A DNA stretch of 64,000 nt from Mucilaginibacter sp. dw_454 (GCF_018449775.1 NZ_JAAVVB010000001.1:992001-1056000); one strand, 5' to 3'. Counted from the stretch's first letter, positions 16,622 through 25,553 are shown. Notes: generated by a model from the letters alone, not told the origin. Numbers and translations: made by a program.

Positions 16622-17277
16622 TCAATCACCATCTCAGGTATATCCCCTTCAATAATCAATTTGCCGGCTGTAGCTTGTTTTATTTCTTCTACGGATATGC
16701 CGGGTGCGCGTTCTATGAGTTTAAAACCACCACTTGGTAATATGTCCAACACTGCCAATTCGGTCACTATTTTTTTAACGCAATTGATGCCGGTTAAAGG
16801 CAAGGTGCATTGAGGTAATAGCTTTGATTCGCCGGCTTTGTTGATGTGCTGCATAGCTACAATAATATTTTCTGCGGATGCCACTAAATCCATTGCGCCG
16901 CCCATGCCTTTCACCATTTTACCAGGGATCTTCCAGTTAGCGATGTCGCCATTTTCTGACACCTCCATAGCGCCCAGGATAGTTAGATTAACCTTACGCG
17001 CACGAATCATCCCAAAACTCATGGCCGAATCAAACACTGCCGAACCCGGTAACATGGTAATGGTTTGTTTACCTGCGTTTATCAAATCCGGATCTTCTTC
17101 GCCTTCAAAAGGAAAGGGGCCCATACCCAGTAAACCATTTTCTGACTGTAACACCACATCCATATTTTTCGGAATATAATTAGCAACCAGTGTGGGAATT
17201 CCTATCCCAAGATTTACATAATAGCCGTCTTTTATTTCTTTAGCGATGCGTTTCGCTATTCCGATTTTATCTAACAT
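16618..17277 (-). CDS. scoB: 3-oxoacid CoA-transferase subunit B
   Basis: The beta subunit of succinyl-CoA:3-ketoacid (or acetate/butyrate-type) CoA-transferase, which moves CoA between acids in ketone-body or branched-chain acid use. The 219-residue protein starts at 17277 (MLDKIGIAKRIAKEI); a longer frame to 17352 only translates the repeat at 17292-17370 and is rejected. The catalytic glutamate is E46 in SENGLLGMG; GIGIPTLV lies near 24-31 and GGAMDLV follows the middle. It is preceded by scoA on the same strand with a 101-bp spacer occupied by a palindrome. Confidence 0.93.
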   Translation of the reverse strand: MLDKIGIAKRIAKEIKDGYYVNLGIGIPTLVANYIPKNMDVVLQSENGLLGMGPFPFEGEEDPDLINAGKQTITMLPGSAVFDSAMSFGMIRARKVNLTILGAMEVSENGDIANWKIPGKMVKGMGGAMDLVASAENIIVAMQHINKAGESKLLPQCTLPLTGINCVKKIVTELAVLDILPSGGFKLIERAPGISVEEIKQATAGKLIIEGDIPEMVID

Positions 17278-17291
17278 AGTTCTTTTATTAA

Positions 17292-17370
17292 TGTCATTGC
17301 GAGCGAGGAACGAGCGTGGCAATCGCAAGGATGCATTATTCGCGATTGCCACGCTACGCTCGCAATGACA
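17292..17370. repeat. REP-like palindromic element, copy 3, inside the scoA-scoB operon
   Basis: A 79-bp palindrome of the GTCATTGCGAGCG family in the same orientation as copy 1, with arms almost identical to it. It fills the space between scoA and scoB, so the operon mRNA would carry a very stable hairpin between the two cistrons. Confidence 0.93.
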
Positions 17371-17378
17371 GTAGGTTG

Positions 17379-18080
17379 TTAATCTTCAAATTTTCGTACG
17401 GTACGTTGCTCAATTCGTTTTTCATAATTCACTCCCTGGAATATCCGATGCACATATATTCCGGGAGTATGAATATGATCCGGGTCTAATTCTCCAGGCT
17501 CAACCAGTTCTTCAACTTCAGCAACGGTAATCTTACCCGCCATAGCCATTGCCGGGTTAAAATTGCGCGCCGTAGCGCGGTAGATCAGGTTACCCATAGT
17601 ATCACCTTTCCAGGCCTTAACAATGGCGAAGTCGGCATCAAAGGCCATCTCCATTAAATAGTCTTTACCGTTAAAATTTCGGATCTCTTTACCTATGGCT
17701 ACCTCGGTACCTATCCCCGCCGGGGTAAAAATAGCAGGCATACCATAGCCTGCAGCCATACATCGCGTAGCTAACGTACCTTGCGGTATTAGTTCAACTT
17801 CCAGTTCGCCGCTTAACAGTTGTCGCTCAAACTCGGCGTTCTCGCCTACGTAGGATGCAATCATTTTTTTTACCTGGTGTTGTTTCAGCATTAAGCCTAT
17901 ACCGAAATCATCTACCCCGGCATTGTTAGACACACAAGTTAAGTCCTTCACTCCTTTTTTAACCAGCGCGGCAATACAGTTTTCGGGCAGACCGCACAGG
18001 CCAAAACCGCCCAATAAAAGCATCGCACCGTTATGCACGTCGCTGATAGCGTCGTCGGCATTATTAAAAACTTTATTCAT
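17379..18080 (-). CDS. scoA: 3-oxoacid CoA-transferase subunit A
   Basis: The alpha subunit partner of the adjacent scoB product. The 233-residue protein shows the family's N-terminal GGFGLCGLPENCI (about 23-35), the SNNAGVDDFGIG block, LIPQGTLATRC and the AGIGTEVAIGKE region, then DADFAIVKAWKGD. Normal length. It is the first gene of the two-gene operon; the 98 bp upstream is AT-rich and faces the divergent small gene at 18179. Confidence 0.94.
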   Translation of the reverse strand: MNKVFNNADDAISDVHNGAMLLLGGFGLCGLPENCIAALVKKGVKDLTCVSNNAGVDDFGIGLMLKQHQVKKMIASYVGENAEFERQLLSGELEVELIPQGTLATRCMAAGYGMPAIFTPAGIGTEVAIGKEIRNFNGKDYLMEMAFDADFAIVKAWKGDTMGNLIYRATARNFNPAMAMAGKITVAEVEELVEPGELDPDHIHTPGIYVHRIFQGVNYEKRIEQRTVRKFED

Positions 18081-18178
18081 CAGTTATAATTGATTCTCTA
18101 AATCTACAAAATCATAATACATAAAAACAATTCGCCAAACAGCGGTATTACTATTTATATAACCATTAAACAAAGATT

Positions 18179-18589
18179 ATGTTATCAAGCGAAGATAAAT
18201 CACAGGACGAAAAAGACAGCGGAGCTGAGCAAGGCCAGCCCAATACTTACCGGGTGGATGATGAAAATAGTAAAGAAAAAGAGCTGACACCTTACGACGA
18301 CACAAGACCCGTACGCGAAGGGCAGCCAATGGGCGGTCAGAACTTTGGGTCAAACAATGTTACTTCATCGGGCGATGATAAAAACAATCCGTCGCAAAAT
18401 GCGGGGTATAGCAACGCATACTTTAAACGCACCGAGCCGGCAGAGGAGCACACCGAAAGCAACAATTTTAAACCGGGAGAAAAACAGGTTTATAATGAAG
18501 GCACCGCCGATAATGATGGTGAGAGCCATGATAAGCCAAACATCCCGGGGCCGGGTGAATTGCCTGATCAGCAAAAGGTTGGGGAGTAA
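18179..18589 (+). CDS. Small hydrophilic, probably disordered protein
   Basis: A 136-residue protein with no family recognised. It is rich in Asp, Glu, Asn, Gly, Pro and Lys, lacks hydrophobic core segments, signal peptide or membrane helix, and contains NIPGPGELPDQQKVGE at the end. Composition suggests an intrinsically disordered, perhaps stress-related, cytoplasmic protein. It is divergent from scoA and converges on mutS2 across a long inverted repeat. Codon use and position support a real gene, but the evidence is modest. Confidence 0.6.
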   Translation: MLSSEDKSQDEKDSGAEQGQPNTYRVDDENSKEKELTPYDDTRPVREGQPMGGQNFGSNNVTSSGDDKNNPSQNAGYSNAYFKRTEPAEEHTESNNFKPGEKQVYNEGTADNDGESHDKPNIPGPGELPDQQKVGE

Positions 18590-18596
18590 CGAATTC

Positions 18597-18750
18597 TAAC
18601 CCTCTTTCCCGCTTGCGGAAGAGAGGGTCGACAAGCGCAGCGATGTCGGGGTGAGTTGCTGTTGATAGGTTGATTAAGCCGCTTCGAGGACTCACCCGGT
18701 CTTTGCTTCGCTCGACCACCCTCTCTTCGCCTTCGGCGGAAAGAGGGTTA
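18597..18750. repeat. 154-bp imperfect palindrome (AACCCTCTTTCC family)
   Basis: Arms of about 60 bp begin TAACCCTCTTTCC on each strand. Both contain an inner GAGAGGGT box next to a small hairpin (GCTTGCGG in one arm, GCCGAAGGC in the other), followed by a GGTGAGT box. The centre of about 35 bp is not palindromic. It lies between two convergent genes and could also end both transcripts. No open frame of interest; the size and ends are MITE-like but no target-site duplication was established. Confidence 0.85.
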
Positions 18751-18757
18751 CTTTCCA

Positions 18758-21118
18758 TTATCTCAAATAAACATAAGTAATACCATCACCACCTCTATCT
18801 GCATGTTCATCTTCCATGCGCTCCACCTGGTCGTATTTTTTGAGATATTGACGGATCATTTTTCGGAGGATACCGTCCCCTTTTCCATGAAGAATTTTCA
18901 GGCTTCCATAACCCATCATAACCGCGCGATCAAACAATCTTTCAATAGCTGCCAGTGCGTCTTCTGTACGCATGCCGCGCACATCAATCTCCGGACTAAA
19001 ACTGGCTATATCGCCGGTATTCGCCGATAGGCTGCGCCTAACTTCTTTTGGCACTGTTGCTTTCGATACCTTTTGCACCCGTTTACGTTTGGCTACGGTA
19101 CGCAAATCGCCAATGGCAATGATCACACTGTCTTTTACAATTTCTATTACCTGGCCGGTGGTTTCAGAATCGGTCAATTTCACCCAGTCGCCTGGTTTTA
19201 GCTCTTCATCAGTCGTTTGTTTTTTAGGGACTTCTGGCTTAGCGGTATTTTTCTGTAACTCACGATTCAGATTTTCGCGCAGATCGCGGGTCTTTTCTTT
19301 ATCCGCGTTATTGCTCTTTATTTCGGCGATGGTATTCTCTACCAGTTTATTGGCGTTGAGGATGATGTTTTTAGCTTCGTCTTTCGCTTCGCGGATTAAT
19401 ACCTTTTTATTCTCTTCGAGATAGCTTTTTAGTTTTTCGTTCTCAGCCAATAAAGCGTCAACCTGACGCTGCTGTTTGTCTAATTTTAAGCGGGTATCAA
19501 AAATCTCTTTCTTTTCGCGTTCCAAGCCAACCAGTAATGTATCTACGCTTTTTTGCTCAGCGCTTATTTTAGTTTTAGCAAGATTTAACACCTGCTGCGG
19601 CAAGCCTATTTTTTGGGCGATCTCGAAAGCGTACGAACTACCGGGCTTACCAACTTCCAGTATATACAAGGGCTGCATTTCTACGTTATTGAACAGCATC
19701 GACGCATTTTCAAGCCCCTCGGTATTACCGGCAAATATTTTAAGGTTGGAATAGTGGGTGGTTACCATACCCCTTACTTTTTTGTGATTAAGCGATTCTA
19801 GTACAGCTTCTGCAATAGGCCCGCCAAATTGCGGATCGGTACCTGTACCAAACTCATCAATCAGTATCAATGATTTGCCATTGGCATTCTCTACAAATTT
19901 TTTCATTTTGGAGAGATGTGCGCTATAGGTACTCAGATCACTTTCTATAGACTGGTCATCACCAATGTCAACAAAAAACTGTTTGAACACGCCTACTATG
20001 CTGGCTTCATCGGCAGGGATCAATAAGCCGGCTTGTACCATGAGCTGCAACAGTCCCACCGTTTTCATACAGACAGATTTACCACCGGCGTTAGGTCCCG
20101 ATACAACAATGATACGGGCACCTTCATCAATCTGCAGGTTTAATGGCACTACTGTTTTATGTTCTTTCTTAAAATTCAAGAAAAGTAATGGATGGCGAGC
20201 ATTAATTAACTTTAGCCTTGGCTCGTTTACTACCTGTGGTAATTCGCCCTCAATATCAATAGCAAACAGGGCTTTGGCGCGCACGAAGTCTAATTTAGTT
20301 AAAAGGCTATGGTATGATAATAAAAGCGGCACATACGGTCTTAATTCATCTGTAAGTGCGGTTAGAATTTTAACAATCTCACGACGGCGTTCAAATTCCA
20401 AATCGCGGATGCGGTTATTTAACGTAAAAACCTCTTCCGGCTCAATATATACGGTTTGTCCTGAAGCCGACTCGTCATGAACGAAGCCTTTCAGTTTGCG
20501 TTTATTCTCTGCCAGTAACGGGATACACAAGCGGCCATCACGAATGGTCAAAGAACCATCGGCCGTCCAGTTGTTTGCGCTTGCACTTTTAAAGATCTGG
20601 TCTATTTTGCGGCGGGCCTCTTGCTCGGCTTTGGCTATGCCTGCAGATATCTCGGCCAGCTCGCGCGAGGCATTGAGTTTTATTTTCCCTTTAGTATCAA
20701 TTACCTGTTCAATTTTACGGATGATAGCCTTCTCTATCGGTAAATGCTCAAATAGCGCTTCCAGGTTTGGATACTGGCCCTCGCGCTCATTGAAATAGGC
20801 TATTACCGCAAAAACGGTAGTTAATGACGCATATACCTGGAAAAATTCTTCCTCGCTTAAGAAAGCACCTTCCAAGCGCACTTTATTGGCCAGGGCTTTT
20901 ATATCATAAAAATGTTGAATAGGTAATGCCGCATCATTTTGCAGGATATTTTTAAACTCGTGGGCCTGGCTTAAAAACTTACTGATCTGATCGTAATTAC
21001 TCATTACCTGGATCCGATCAACCATCTGCTGCCCCATTACACTCAGGCAATGTGTTTTAATTAATTCCTTTACCTCGGTAAAACCCAGCTTATCGATACT
21101 ATTTTCGGGGTAAAGCAT
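18758..21118 (-). CDS. mutS2: Endonuclease MutS2 with C-terminal Smr domain
   Basis: MutS2 is a MutS homologue without the mismatch-recognition domain. In other bacteria it suppresses homologous recombination or rescues collided ribosomes. The 786-residue protein has the core and clamp region, Walker A GPNAGGKS (about 341-348), Walker B LILIDEFGTGTDP, the MTTHYSNLK segment, a long coiled-coil region (about 520-620), a KOW-like segment (LKPGDWVKLTDSETTGQV) and a C-terminal Smr nuclease domain (DVRGMRTEDALAAIERL, LKILHGKGDGILR). It overlaps the upstream DUF4296 lipoprotein gene by one base, so the two are co-transcribed. Confidence 0.96.
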   Translation of the reverse strand: MLYPENSIDKLGFTEVKELIKTHCLSVMGQQMVDRIQVMSNYDQISKFLSQAHEFKNILQNDAALPIQHFYDIKALANKVRLEGAFLSEEEFFQVYASLTTVFAVIAYFNEREGQYPNLEALFEHLPIEKAIIRKIEQVIDTKGKIKLNASRELAEISAGIAKAEQEARRKIDQIFKSASANNWTADGSLTIRDGRLCIPLLAENKRKLKGFVHDESASGQTVYIEPEEVFTLNNRIRDLEFERRREIVKILTALTDELRPYVPLLLSYHSLLTKLDFVRAKALFAIDIEGELPQVVNEPRLKLINARHPLLFLNFKKEHKTVVPLNLQIDEGARIIVVSGPNAGGKSVCMKTVGLLQLMVQAGLLIPADEASIVGVFKQFFVDIGDDQSIESDLSTYSAHLSKMKKFVENANGKSLILIDEFGTGTDPQFGGPIAEAVLESLNHKKVRGMVTTHYSNLKIFAGNTEGLENASMLFNNVEMQPLYILEVGKPGSSYAFEIAQKIGLPQQVLNLAKTKISAEQKSVDTLLVGLEREKKEIFDTRLKLDKQQRQVDALLAENEKLKSYLEENKKVLIREAKDEAKNIILNANKLVENTIAEIKSNNADKEKTRDLRENLNRELQKNTAKPEVPKKQTTDEELKPGDWVKLTDSETTGQVIEIVKDSVIIAIGDLRTVAKRKRVQKVSKATVPKEVRRSLSANTGDIASFSPEIDVRGMRTEDALAAIERLFDRAVMMGYGSLKILHGKGDGILRKMIRQYLKKYDQVERMEDEHADRGGDGITYVYLR

Positions 21119-21654
21119 TACTTTATATAATGGGGTTTAAGCTTCTTTTTTAAGGTCTTTGTGCTTTTTAACAGCGTGGCCCGCTTAGCAGAATCTATCC
21201 TCATCTTCAACTTCATCTTTTTCACTTCCGCAGCTATCGAATCCTTTGCTCTTTTTGTATCATTCTGTAGTTGTTTCTCCATGTGTTTACGTGTAGCTGC
21301 GTTATCCTTGGCTATTATAGCGTTAACAGAATCTGACTTTGCCTGCAGTATTTTAATAACGTCGTCATACATTTTCTGCACTACTTCAGGTTGCCTGACA
21401 TAATAGGCCACACTCTTTTTAAATTGTGCTGAATCTGTATGATGCATTTTAAATACATAAACGTATCTGCCGGTTCCCTGGCGATAAAGACTATCGCCGT
21501 TAGGCTGGGCGGCGAGGCTACCATCAACCAGATGTACATCTACTAATAGCTTTACCATTTCATCGCGGTCGATGATACCTTTGGTGTCTTTGTTGCCCTC
21601 ACAGGAAAACAAAAAAAGCAAAGCTGAAAAAAACAAGATAATATGTTTACGCAT
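21118..21654 (-). CDS. DUF4296 domain lipoprotein
   Basis: A 178-residue lipoprotein with signal MRKHIILFFSALLFLFSC (lipid Cys at 18). The DUF4296 region follows (IIDRDEMVKLLVDVHLVDGSL, and YVFKMHHTDSAQFKKSVAYYV), a Bacteroidota-specific domain of unknown function. The C-terminal 60 residues are Lys-rich and helical. It should sit in the envelope, anchored by lipid. Directly upstream of mutS2 with a one-base overlap; a -7 box lies 25-32 bp before its start. Confidence 0.88.
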   Translation of the reverse strand: MRKHIILFFSALLFLFSCEGNKDTKGIIDRDEMVKLLVDVHLVDGSLAAQPNGDSLYRQGTGRYVYVFKMHHTDSAQFKKSVAYYVRQPEVVQKMYDDVIKILQAKSDSVNAIIAKDNAATRKHMEKQLQNDTKRAKDSIAAEVKKMKLKMRIDSAKRATLLKSTKTLKKKLKPHYIK

Positions 21655-21678
21655 TCTTTAATTTAGCGATTTAATTGA

Positions 21679-21686
21679 CAAAATTA
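21679..21686 (-). promoter_or_regulatory. Putative -7 box (TAATTTTG) for the DUF4296-mutS2 operon
   Basis: A perfect TAnnTTTG match on the minus strand in the 39-bp gap between divergent genes, 25 bp from the lipoprotein ATG. The -33 region would then lie inside the yggS-family coding sequence, as is common for tightly packed divergent genes. Confidence 0.4.
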
Positions 21687-21693
21687 CGGATTA

Positions 21694-22383
21694 ATGAGCA
21701 TTGCAGATAATATCAAAACCCTAAAAACGCAAACTGTACCCAAAAAGGTATCGCTGGTGGCAGTTTCAAAAACAAAATCGGTTGCAGAGATACAGGAAGC
21801 CTATGACGCGGGCCAGCGTTTATTTGGCGAAAACATGGTACAAGAGATGGTGGAAAAACAGGAGCAGTTGCCTAAAGACATTCAATGGCACCAAATAGGC
21901 CACCTGCAAACCAATAAGGTTAAATACATTGCACCATTTATCAGCATGATTGAATCTGTCGATAGTATTAAACTTTTGCAAGAGATTAATAAACAAGCGC
22001 TGAAAAATAACCGGGTGATTGATTGTCTGTTGCAGATTTACATTGCCGACGAGGAAACTAAATTTGGCCTGGGCTTTGATGAAGCTATAGAGCTTTTGCG
22101 TTCTGATGAATTTGCGGAATTGAAAAATGTTAAAATTCGCGGCCTAATGGGTATCGCTACTAACACCGATATGGAGAAACAAATAAGAGATGAGTTCCAG
22201 GAGTTGAAAGTATTTTTTGAGGGACTAAAACAGAGTTTCTTTAGAAAAGAAGAAAGCTTTAATGTGATATCTATGGGAATGTCGGCAGATTATGAACTTG
22301 CTATAGAAGAAGGCAGCACTATGATACGCGTTGGAAGTACTATTTTTGGCGGCCGGGTTATTAAACATTGGAAAAATAATTAA
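21694..22383 (+). CDS. YggS/PLPBP family pyridoxal phosphate homeostasis protein
   Basis: A non-catalytic PLP-binding protein that buffers free PLP and affects amino-acid and vitamin B6 balance in many organisms. It has 229 residues. The PLP lysine is in VAVSKTKSV (K26), followed by GQRLFGENMVQEM and WHQIGHLQTNK, and the C-terminal MGMSADYELAIEEGSTMIRVGSTIFG. Its stop overlaps the next gene's start (TAATG), so it opens a run of four genes reaching the aspartokinase. Confidence 0.95.
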   Translation: MSIADNIKTLKTQTVPKKVSLVAVSKTKSVAEIQEAYDAGQRLFGENMVQEMVEKQEQLPKDIQWHQIGHLQTNKVKYIAPFISMIESVDSIKLLQEINKQALKNNRVIDCLLQIYIADEETKFGLGFDEAIELLRSDEFAELKNVKIRGLMGIATNTDMEKQIRDEFQELKVFFEGLKQSFFRKEESFNVISMGMSADYELAIEEGSTMIRVGSTIFGGRVIKHWKNN

Positions 22384-22850
22384 TGGAGTTTCACTTAAGA
22401 GTCGCCGTAAAAGAGGATTGTGTACGCCTGCTGGAACTGGTTAACGAACTGGCCCTTTACGAAAAAGCACCGCAAGAAGTAACTGTTACAATAGAAGAAT
22501 TCGAGCGGGCCGGTTTTGGCGACCGCCCGGTATGGAAAGCATATGTGGCCGAGGTTGATGGTTTGATTGTTGGTTTTGCATTATACTATATCCGCTTTTC
22601 AACCTGGAAGGGTTGCCGTATGTACCTGGAAGACTTTATAGTTACAGAGCCTATGCGCGGCAGAGGTATCGGCAAATTATTGTTCGACCAGTTGATTATA
22701 GAAGCTAAAGAAATGGGGTTTGCGGGGATGGTATGGCAAGTGCTTGATTGGAATGAGCCTGCGCTGAATTTTTATGCTAAATATAATGCGGCCATTGAAG
22801 CCGGTTGGTTAAACGCCGCATTATCTAAAGACCAACTTCTAAATTACTAA
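22383..22850 (+). CDS. GNAT family N-acetyltransferase
   Basis: A 155-residue acetyl-CoA-dependent acetyltransferase of the GNAT fold. Motif A with the pyrophosphate loop is EPMRGRGIGKLLFDQ (about 89-103), preceded by YLEDFIVT and followed by WQVLDWNEPALNFYAKYNA. It resembles the diamine/spermidine acetyltransferase-like branch, but the substrate cannot be read from sequence. It overlaps the YggS-family gene by one base and precedes the lipoprotein gene by 3 bases. Confidence 0.92.
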   Translation: MEFHLRVAVKEDCVRLLELVNELALYEKAPQEVTVTIEEFERAGFGDRPVWKAYVAEVDGLIVGFALYYIRFSTWKGCRMYLEDFIVTEPMRGRGIGKLLFDQLIIEAKEMGFAGMVWQVLDWNEPALNFYAKYNAAIEAGWLNAALSKDQLLNY

Positions 22851-22853
22851 GCT

Positions 22854-23654
22854 ATGAAACAAGCGTATTTATTGCTTTTAGGGACAGCACTTGCATTGGG
22901 CGGTTGTAACTTTGGGCCGGGTAAAAGTGTGAAAGCACATATCAATCTGGATACTTTGGCGTATACCTATAAAACTATCAAAGAGCGCGCGGCAGATTGC
23001 GGCAATAAACCGGATACAGGCTGCTCGGTGGCAAAGATTAACTATCCGATATTTACGGGCCAGGCTGTTTTGAATGACACAGTTTCTGCCCGCTTGCTGG
23101 ATTTATTTGGTGGTGAAAAGCGTCCAACTAATTTGCAACAATGGGCAAAGGATTTCATCGCATCTTATGAGTCTGTTAAAAAACAGGACCCAAGAACCGT
23201 TATGTTTTTCACGCTGGATAGTCATGTTAAAATTATCAGACAAGACTCCAGCCTGACCACACTTGAAGTGAGCGGTTATAATTTTCAAGGTGGCGCTCAT
23301 GGCAGCAGTATTACCACTTTTATTAACTGGAATACTAAGACTAATAAAGATATTAAGTTAAATGACGTATTGACACAAGGCTACGGCGGCAAACTAACGG
23401 CCATTGCCGATACAATTTTCAGAAAAGAAGAGAAGCTGGGTCCTACTGCTACCCTGGCTAACGATTATTTTTTCAAAGACGACAAGTTTGCGTTGAATGA
23501 AAATTATTCCATCACACCGATTGGTATTAAGTTCTTGTACAATCAATACGAAATTAAACCTTATGCAGCCGGGCAAACTACCTTGTTTATCCCCTATGCT
23601 AAGATCAAATCATTATTAAAACCCAACACGGTTATCACTCAATATATTAAATAA
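22854..23654 (+). CDS. DUF3298/DUF4163 (RsiV/PdaC-like) lipoprotein
   Basis: A 266-residue lipoprotein with signal MKQAYLLLLGTALALGGC (lipid Cys at 18). The mature part resembles the DUF4163 and DUF3298 domains seen in RsiV and PdaC: an N-terminal KINYPIFTG strand region, the ASYESVKKQ segment, GYNFQGGAHGSSITTFINWNTKT with its conserved Gly-His-Gly, and a C-terminal GIKFLYNQYEIKPYAAGQT. Function unknown, probably periplasmic wall or ligand binding. It lies in the compact run from yggS to the aspartokinase gene, whose ATG directly follows its stop. Confidence 0.85.
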   Translation: MKQAYLLLLGTALALGGCNFGPGKSVKAHINLDTLAYTYKTIKERAADCGNKPDTGCSVAKINYPIFTGQAVLNDTVSARLLDLFGGEKRPTNLQQWAKDFIASYESVKKQDPRTVMFFTLDSHVKIIRQDSSLTTLEVSGYNFQGGAHGSSITTFINWNTKTNKDIKLNDVLTQGYGGKLTAIADTIFRKEEKLGPTATLANDYFFKDDKFALNENYSITPIGIKFLYNQYEIKPYAAGQTTLFIPYAKIKSLLKPNTVITQYIK

Positions 23655-24911
23655 ATGCTTGTTTTTAAATTCGGAGGCGCTTCTGTTAAAGATGCTGCCG
23701 GTATAATTAACCTGGCCAAAGTAGTTGGCAACTATAAAAATGAGCAACTGCTTATCGTGGTATCTGCCATGGGTAAAACCACTAATGCTTTAGAGGATTT
23801 GACCAAAGCCTATGTCAACCAGGCTGATGACCTGCACGCTATTTATGAGCGCATTAAACAGTACCATTTTGAGATCATGAGCGAACTTTTCGAAGCCAAT
23901 CACCCGGTGTTTGATGAGGTTGCTAATACCTTTGTGGAGATTGACTGGATGATAGAAGACGAACCGCACGACGACTTTGATTTCACCTATGATCAGATCG
24001 TATCGGTTGGTGAACTGGTATCAACCCGAATTGTAGCTGCTTATCTTAACCACGAAGGTTTAAAAAGCCAATGGCTGGATGTGCGCGGTTATATCCATAC
24101 CGATAATACTTACCGTGAAGGCATGGTACAATGGGATAAAACACGTGAAAGCATTCAATTAAGCATCCCTGCTCTGCTAGAACACAACTTTGTAGTTACA
24201 CAAGGATTTTTGGGCGGAACGTCTGAGAATTTTACTACCACTTTGGGTCGTGAGGGGTCTGATTATACAGCTTCGATATTTGCTGCATGCCTGGGTGCAG
24301 AATCTGTCACCACCTGGAAAGACGTGCCCGGGATCTTAAATGCCGATCCGAAATTGTTTAATGATACCGTAAAGTTTGATGAACTTACCTATACCGAAGC
24401 CATTGAAATGACTTACTATGGCGCTACGGTTATCCACCCAAAAACCATTAAGCCACTGCAAAATTCCAGGATACCTTTACTGGTAAAACCTTTCGGCAAT
24501 CCTGACGCGCCAGGCACCGTGATAAAAGAAACAGCTTCGACTGTTTTTGAAAAGCCGGTTATCATCATCAAACAAAAACAGGTATTGCTATCAATCGCTA
24601 CTAAAGATTATTCATTTATTAGCGAAGACCACCTGAGCGATATTTTTGGAAGATTTGCTAAAAACCATGTCAAGATCAATGTGATGCAAACCTCGGCACT
24701 TAGTTTCAGCGTTTGTTTTGATTTGAAAGACGAACGTTTTGAAACGCTGTTAAAAGATTTAAATAAAGACTATAAAACAAAGTACAACAACGACTTAACC
24801 CTACTTACCGTAAGACATTATTCAACCGGAAATATTAAAGAACTTACTATTGGTAAAACCGTTTTGCTGGAACAGATTAGTCGTAATACAGCTCAGCTGG
24901 TTTTGAAATGA
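23655..24911 (+). CDS. Aspartate kinase (monofunctional)
   Basis: Phosphorylates aspartate, the first step to lysine, threonine and methionine. The 418-residue protein has the N-terminal kinase motif VFKFGGASV (about 3-11), TTLGREGSDYTASIFA in the middle, and YTEAIEMTYYGATVIHPKT before two C-terminal ACT-like regions (feedback binding). The ATG follows the upstream stop with no spacer (TAAATG), so translation is likely coupled. LysC and the other aspartokinase types cannot be told apart here, so no symbol is given. Confidence 0.94.
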   Translation: MLVFKFGGASVKDAAGIINLAKVVGNYKNEQLLIVVSAMGKTTNALEDLTKAYVNQADDLHAIYERIKQYHFEIMSELFEANHPVFDEVANTFVEIDWMIEDEPHDDFDFTYDQIVSVGELVSTRIVAAYLNHEGLKSQWLDVRGYIHTDNTYREGMVQWDKTRESIQLSIPALLEHNFVVTQGFLGGTSENFTTTLGREGSDYTASIFAACLGAESVTTWKDVPGILNADPKLFNDTVKFDELTYTEAIEMTYYGATVIHPKTIKPLQNSRIPLLVKPFGNPDAPGTVIKETASTVFEKPVIIIKQKQVLLSIATKDYSFISEDHLSDIFGRFAKNHVKINVMQTSALSFSVCFDLKDERFETLLKDLNKDYKTKYNNDLTLLTVRHYSTGNIKELTIGKTVLLEQISRNTAQLVLK

Positions 24912-24955
24912 TCGAATATAAGGCTACCTTGTAATCTATCTAACATTAACATACT

Positions 24956-25552
24956 ATGAAAAAGCATCTGTTATTAATAGCTGCAATATTATTAGCCTTT
25001 AATCTGTCAACCTTTGCGCAGGATACGCCCCCTGCCAGCAATGTTGTATTGAATCAGGCATACTCACAAGCCAAAAAAGAACATAAAAAAGTGTTATTGA
25101 TGTTCCATGCTTCATGGTGCGGCTGGTGCAAAAAAATGGATGCCAGTATTGAAGATCCAACCTGCAAAAAGTTATTTGATGACAATTACATAATTGCGCA
25201 TCTGGATGTTTTGGAGCAACCTAACAAGATTGGCCTGGAAAATCCCGGCGCCCGTGACCAACTTAAAGTTTTTAAAGGCGAGAAAAGCGGATTACCATTT
25301 TGGGTGATATTGGATGCTAAAGGAAAATTATTGGCCGACAGCCAAGTGCGCCCGGCAGGTGCTTCATTGGATGCTCCCGGCGAAAGCATGGGCTGCCCTG
25401 CCGAAGATAGTGAAGTGGCTTACTTTTTAGGACTACTAAAATCAACCTCAAAACTGAACGACGATCAACTGGCTGTAATAGGTAAACGCTTTGCTATGAA
25501 TAAACCTACACCAGTTGCCAAACCGGCTACCGCTGCACCGTCTTCAAAATAA
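24956..25552 (+). CDS. Secreted thioredoxin-fold protein
   Basis: A 198-residue exported protein with a signal peptide (MKKHLLLIAAILLAFNLSTFAQ) and a thioredoxin-like domain carrying the redox pair C55-G-W-C58 in HASWCGWCKKMD. The family blocks KKVLLMFHASWCGWC and GLPFWVILDAKGKLLADS match the thioredoxin_7/DUF255-like group. It probably works as a periplasmic disulfide or peroxide-handling protein. The C-terminus is Ala/Pro-rich. Its stop lies 1 bp from the stop of the convergent lipoprotein gene. Confidence 0.9.
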   Translation: MKKHLLLIAAILLAFNLSTFAQDTPPASNVVLNQAYSQAKKEHKKVLLMFHASWCGWCKKMDASIEDPTCKKLFDDNYIIAHLDVLEQPNKIGLENPGARDQLKVFKGEKSGLPFWVILDAKGKLLADSQVRPAGASLDAPGESMGCPAEDSEVAYFLGLLKSTSKLNDDQLAVIGKRFAMNKPTPVAKPATAAPSSK

Positions 25553-25553
25553 G

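Noticed and set aside
17278..17352. N-terminal extension of scoB to 17352
   Set aside because: The extra 25 residues are encoded by the palindromic repeat at 17292-17370 and are absent from the family; the conserved start is MLDKIGIAKR at 17277.
18468..18758. Minus-strand open frame over the 154-bp palindrome
   Set aside because: It is the translation of the repeat and the opposite strand of the small hydrophilic gene, with no coding signal of its own.
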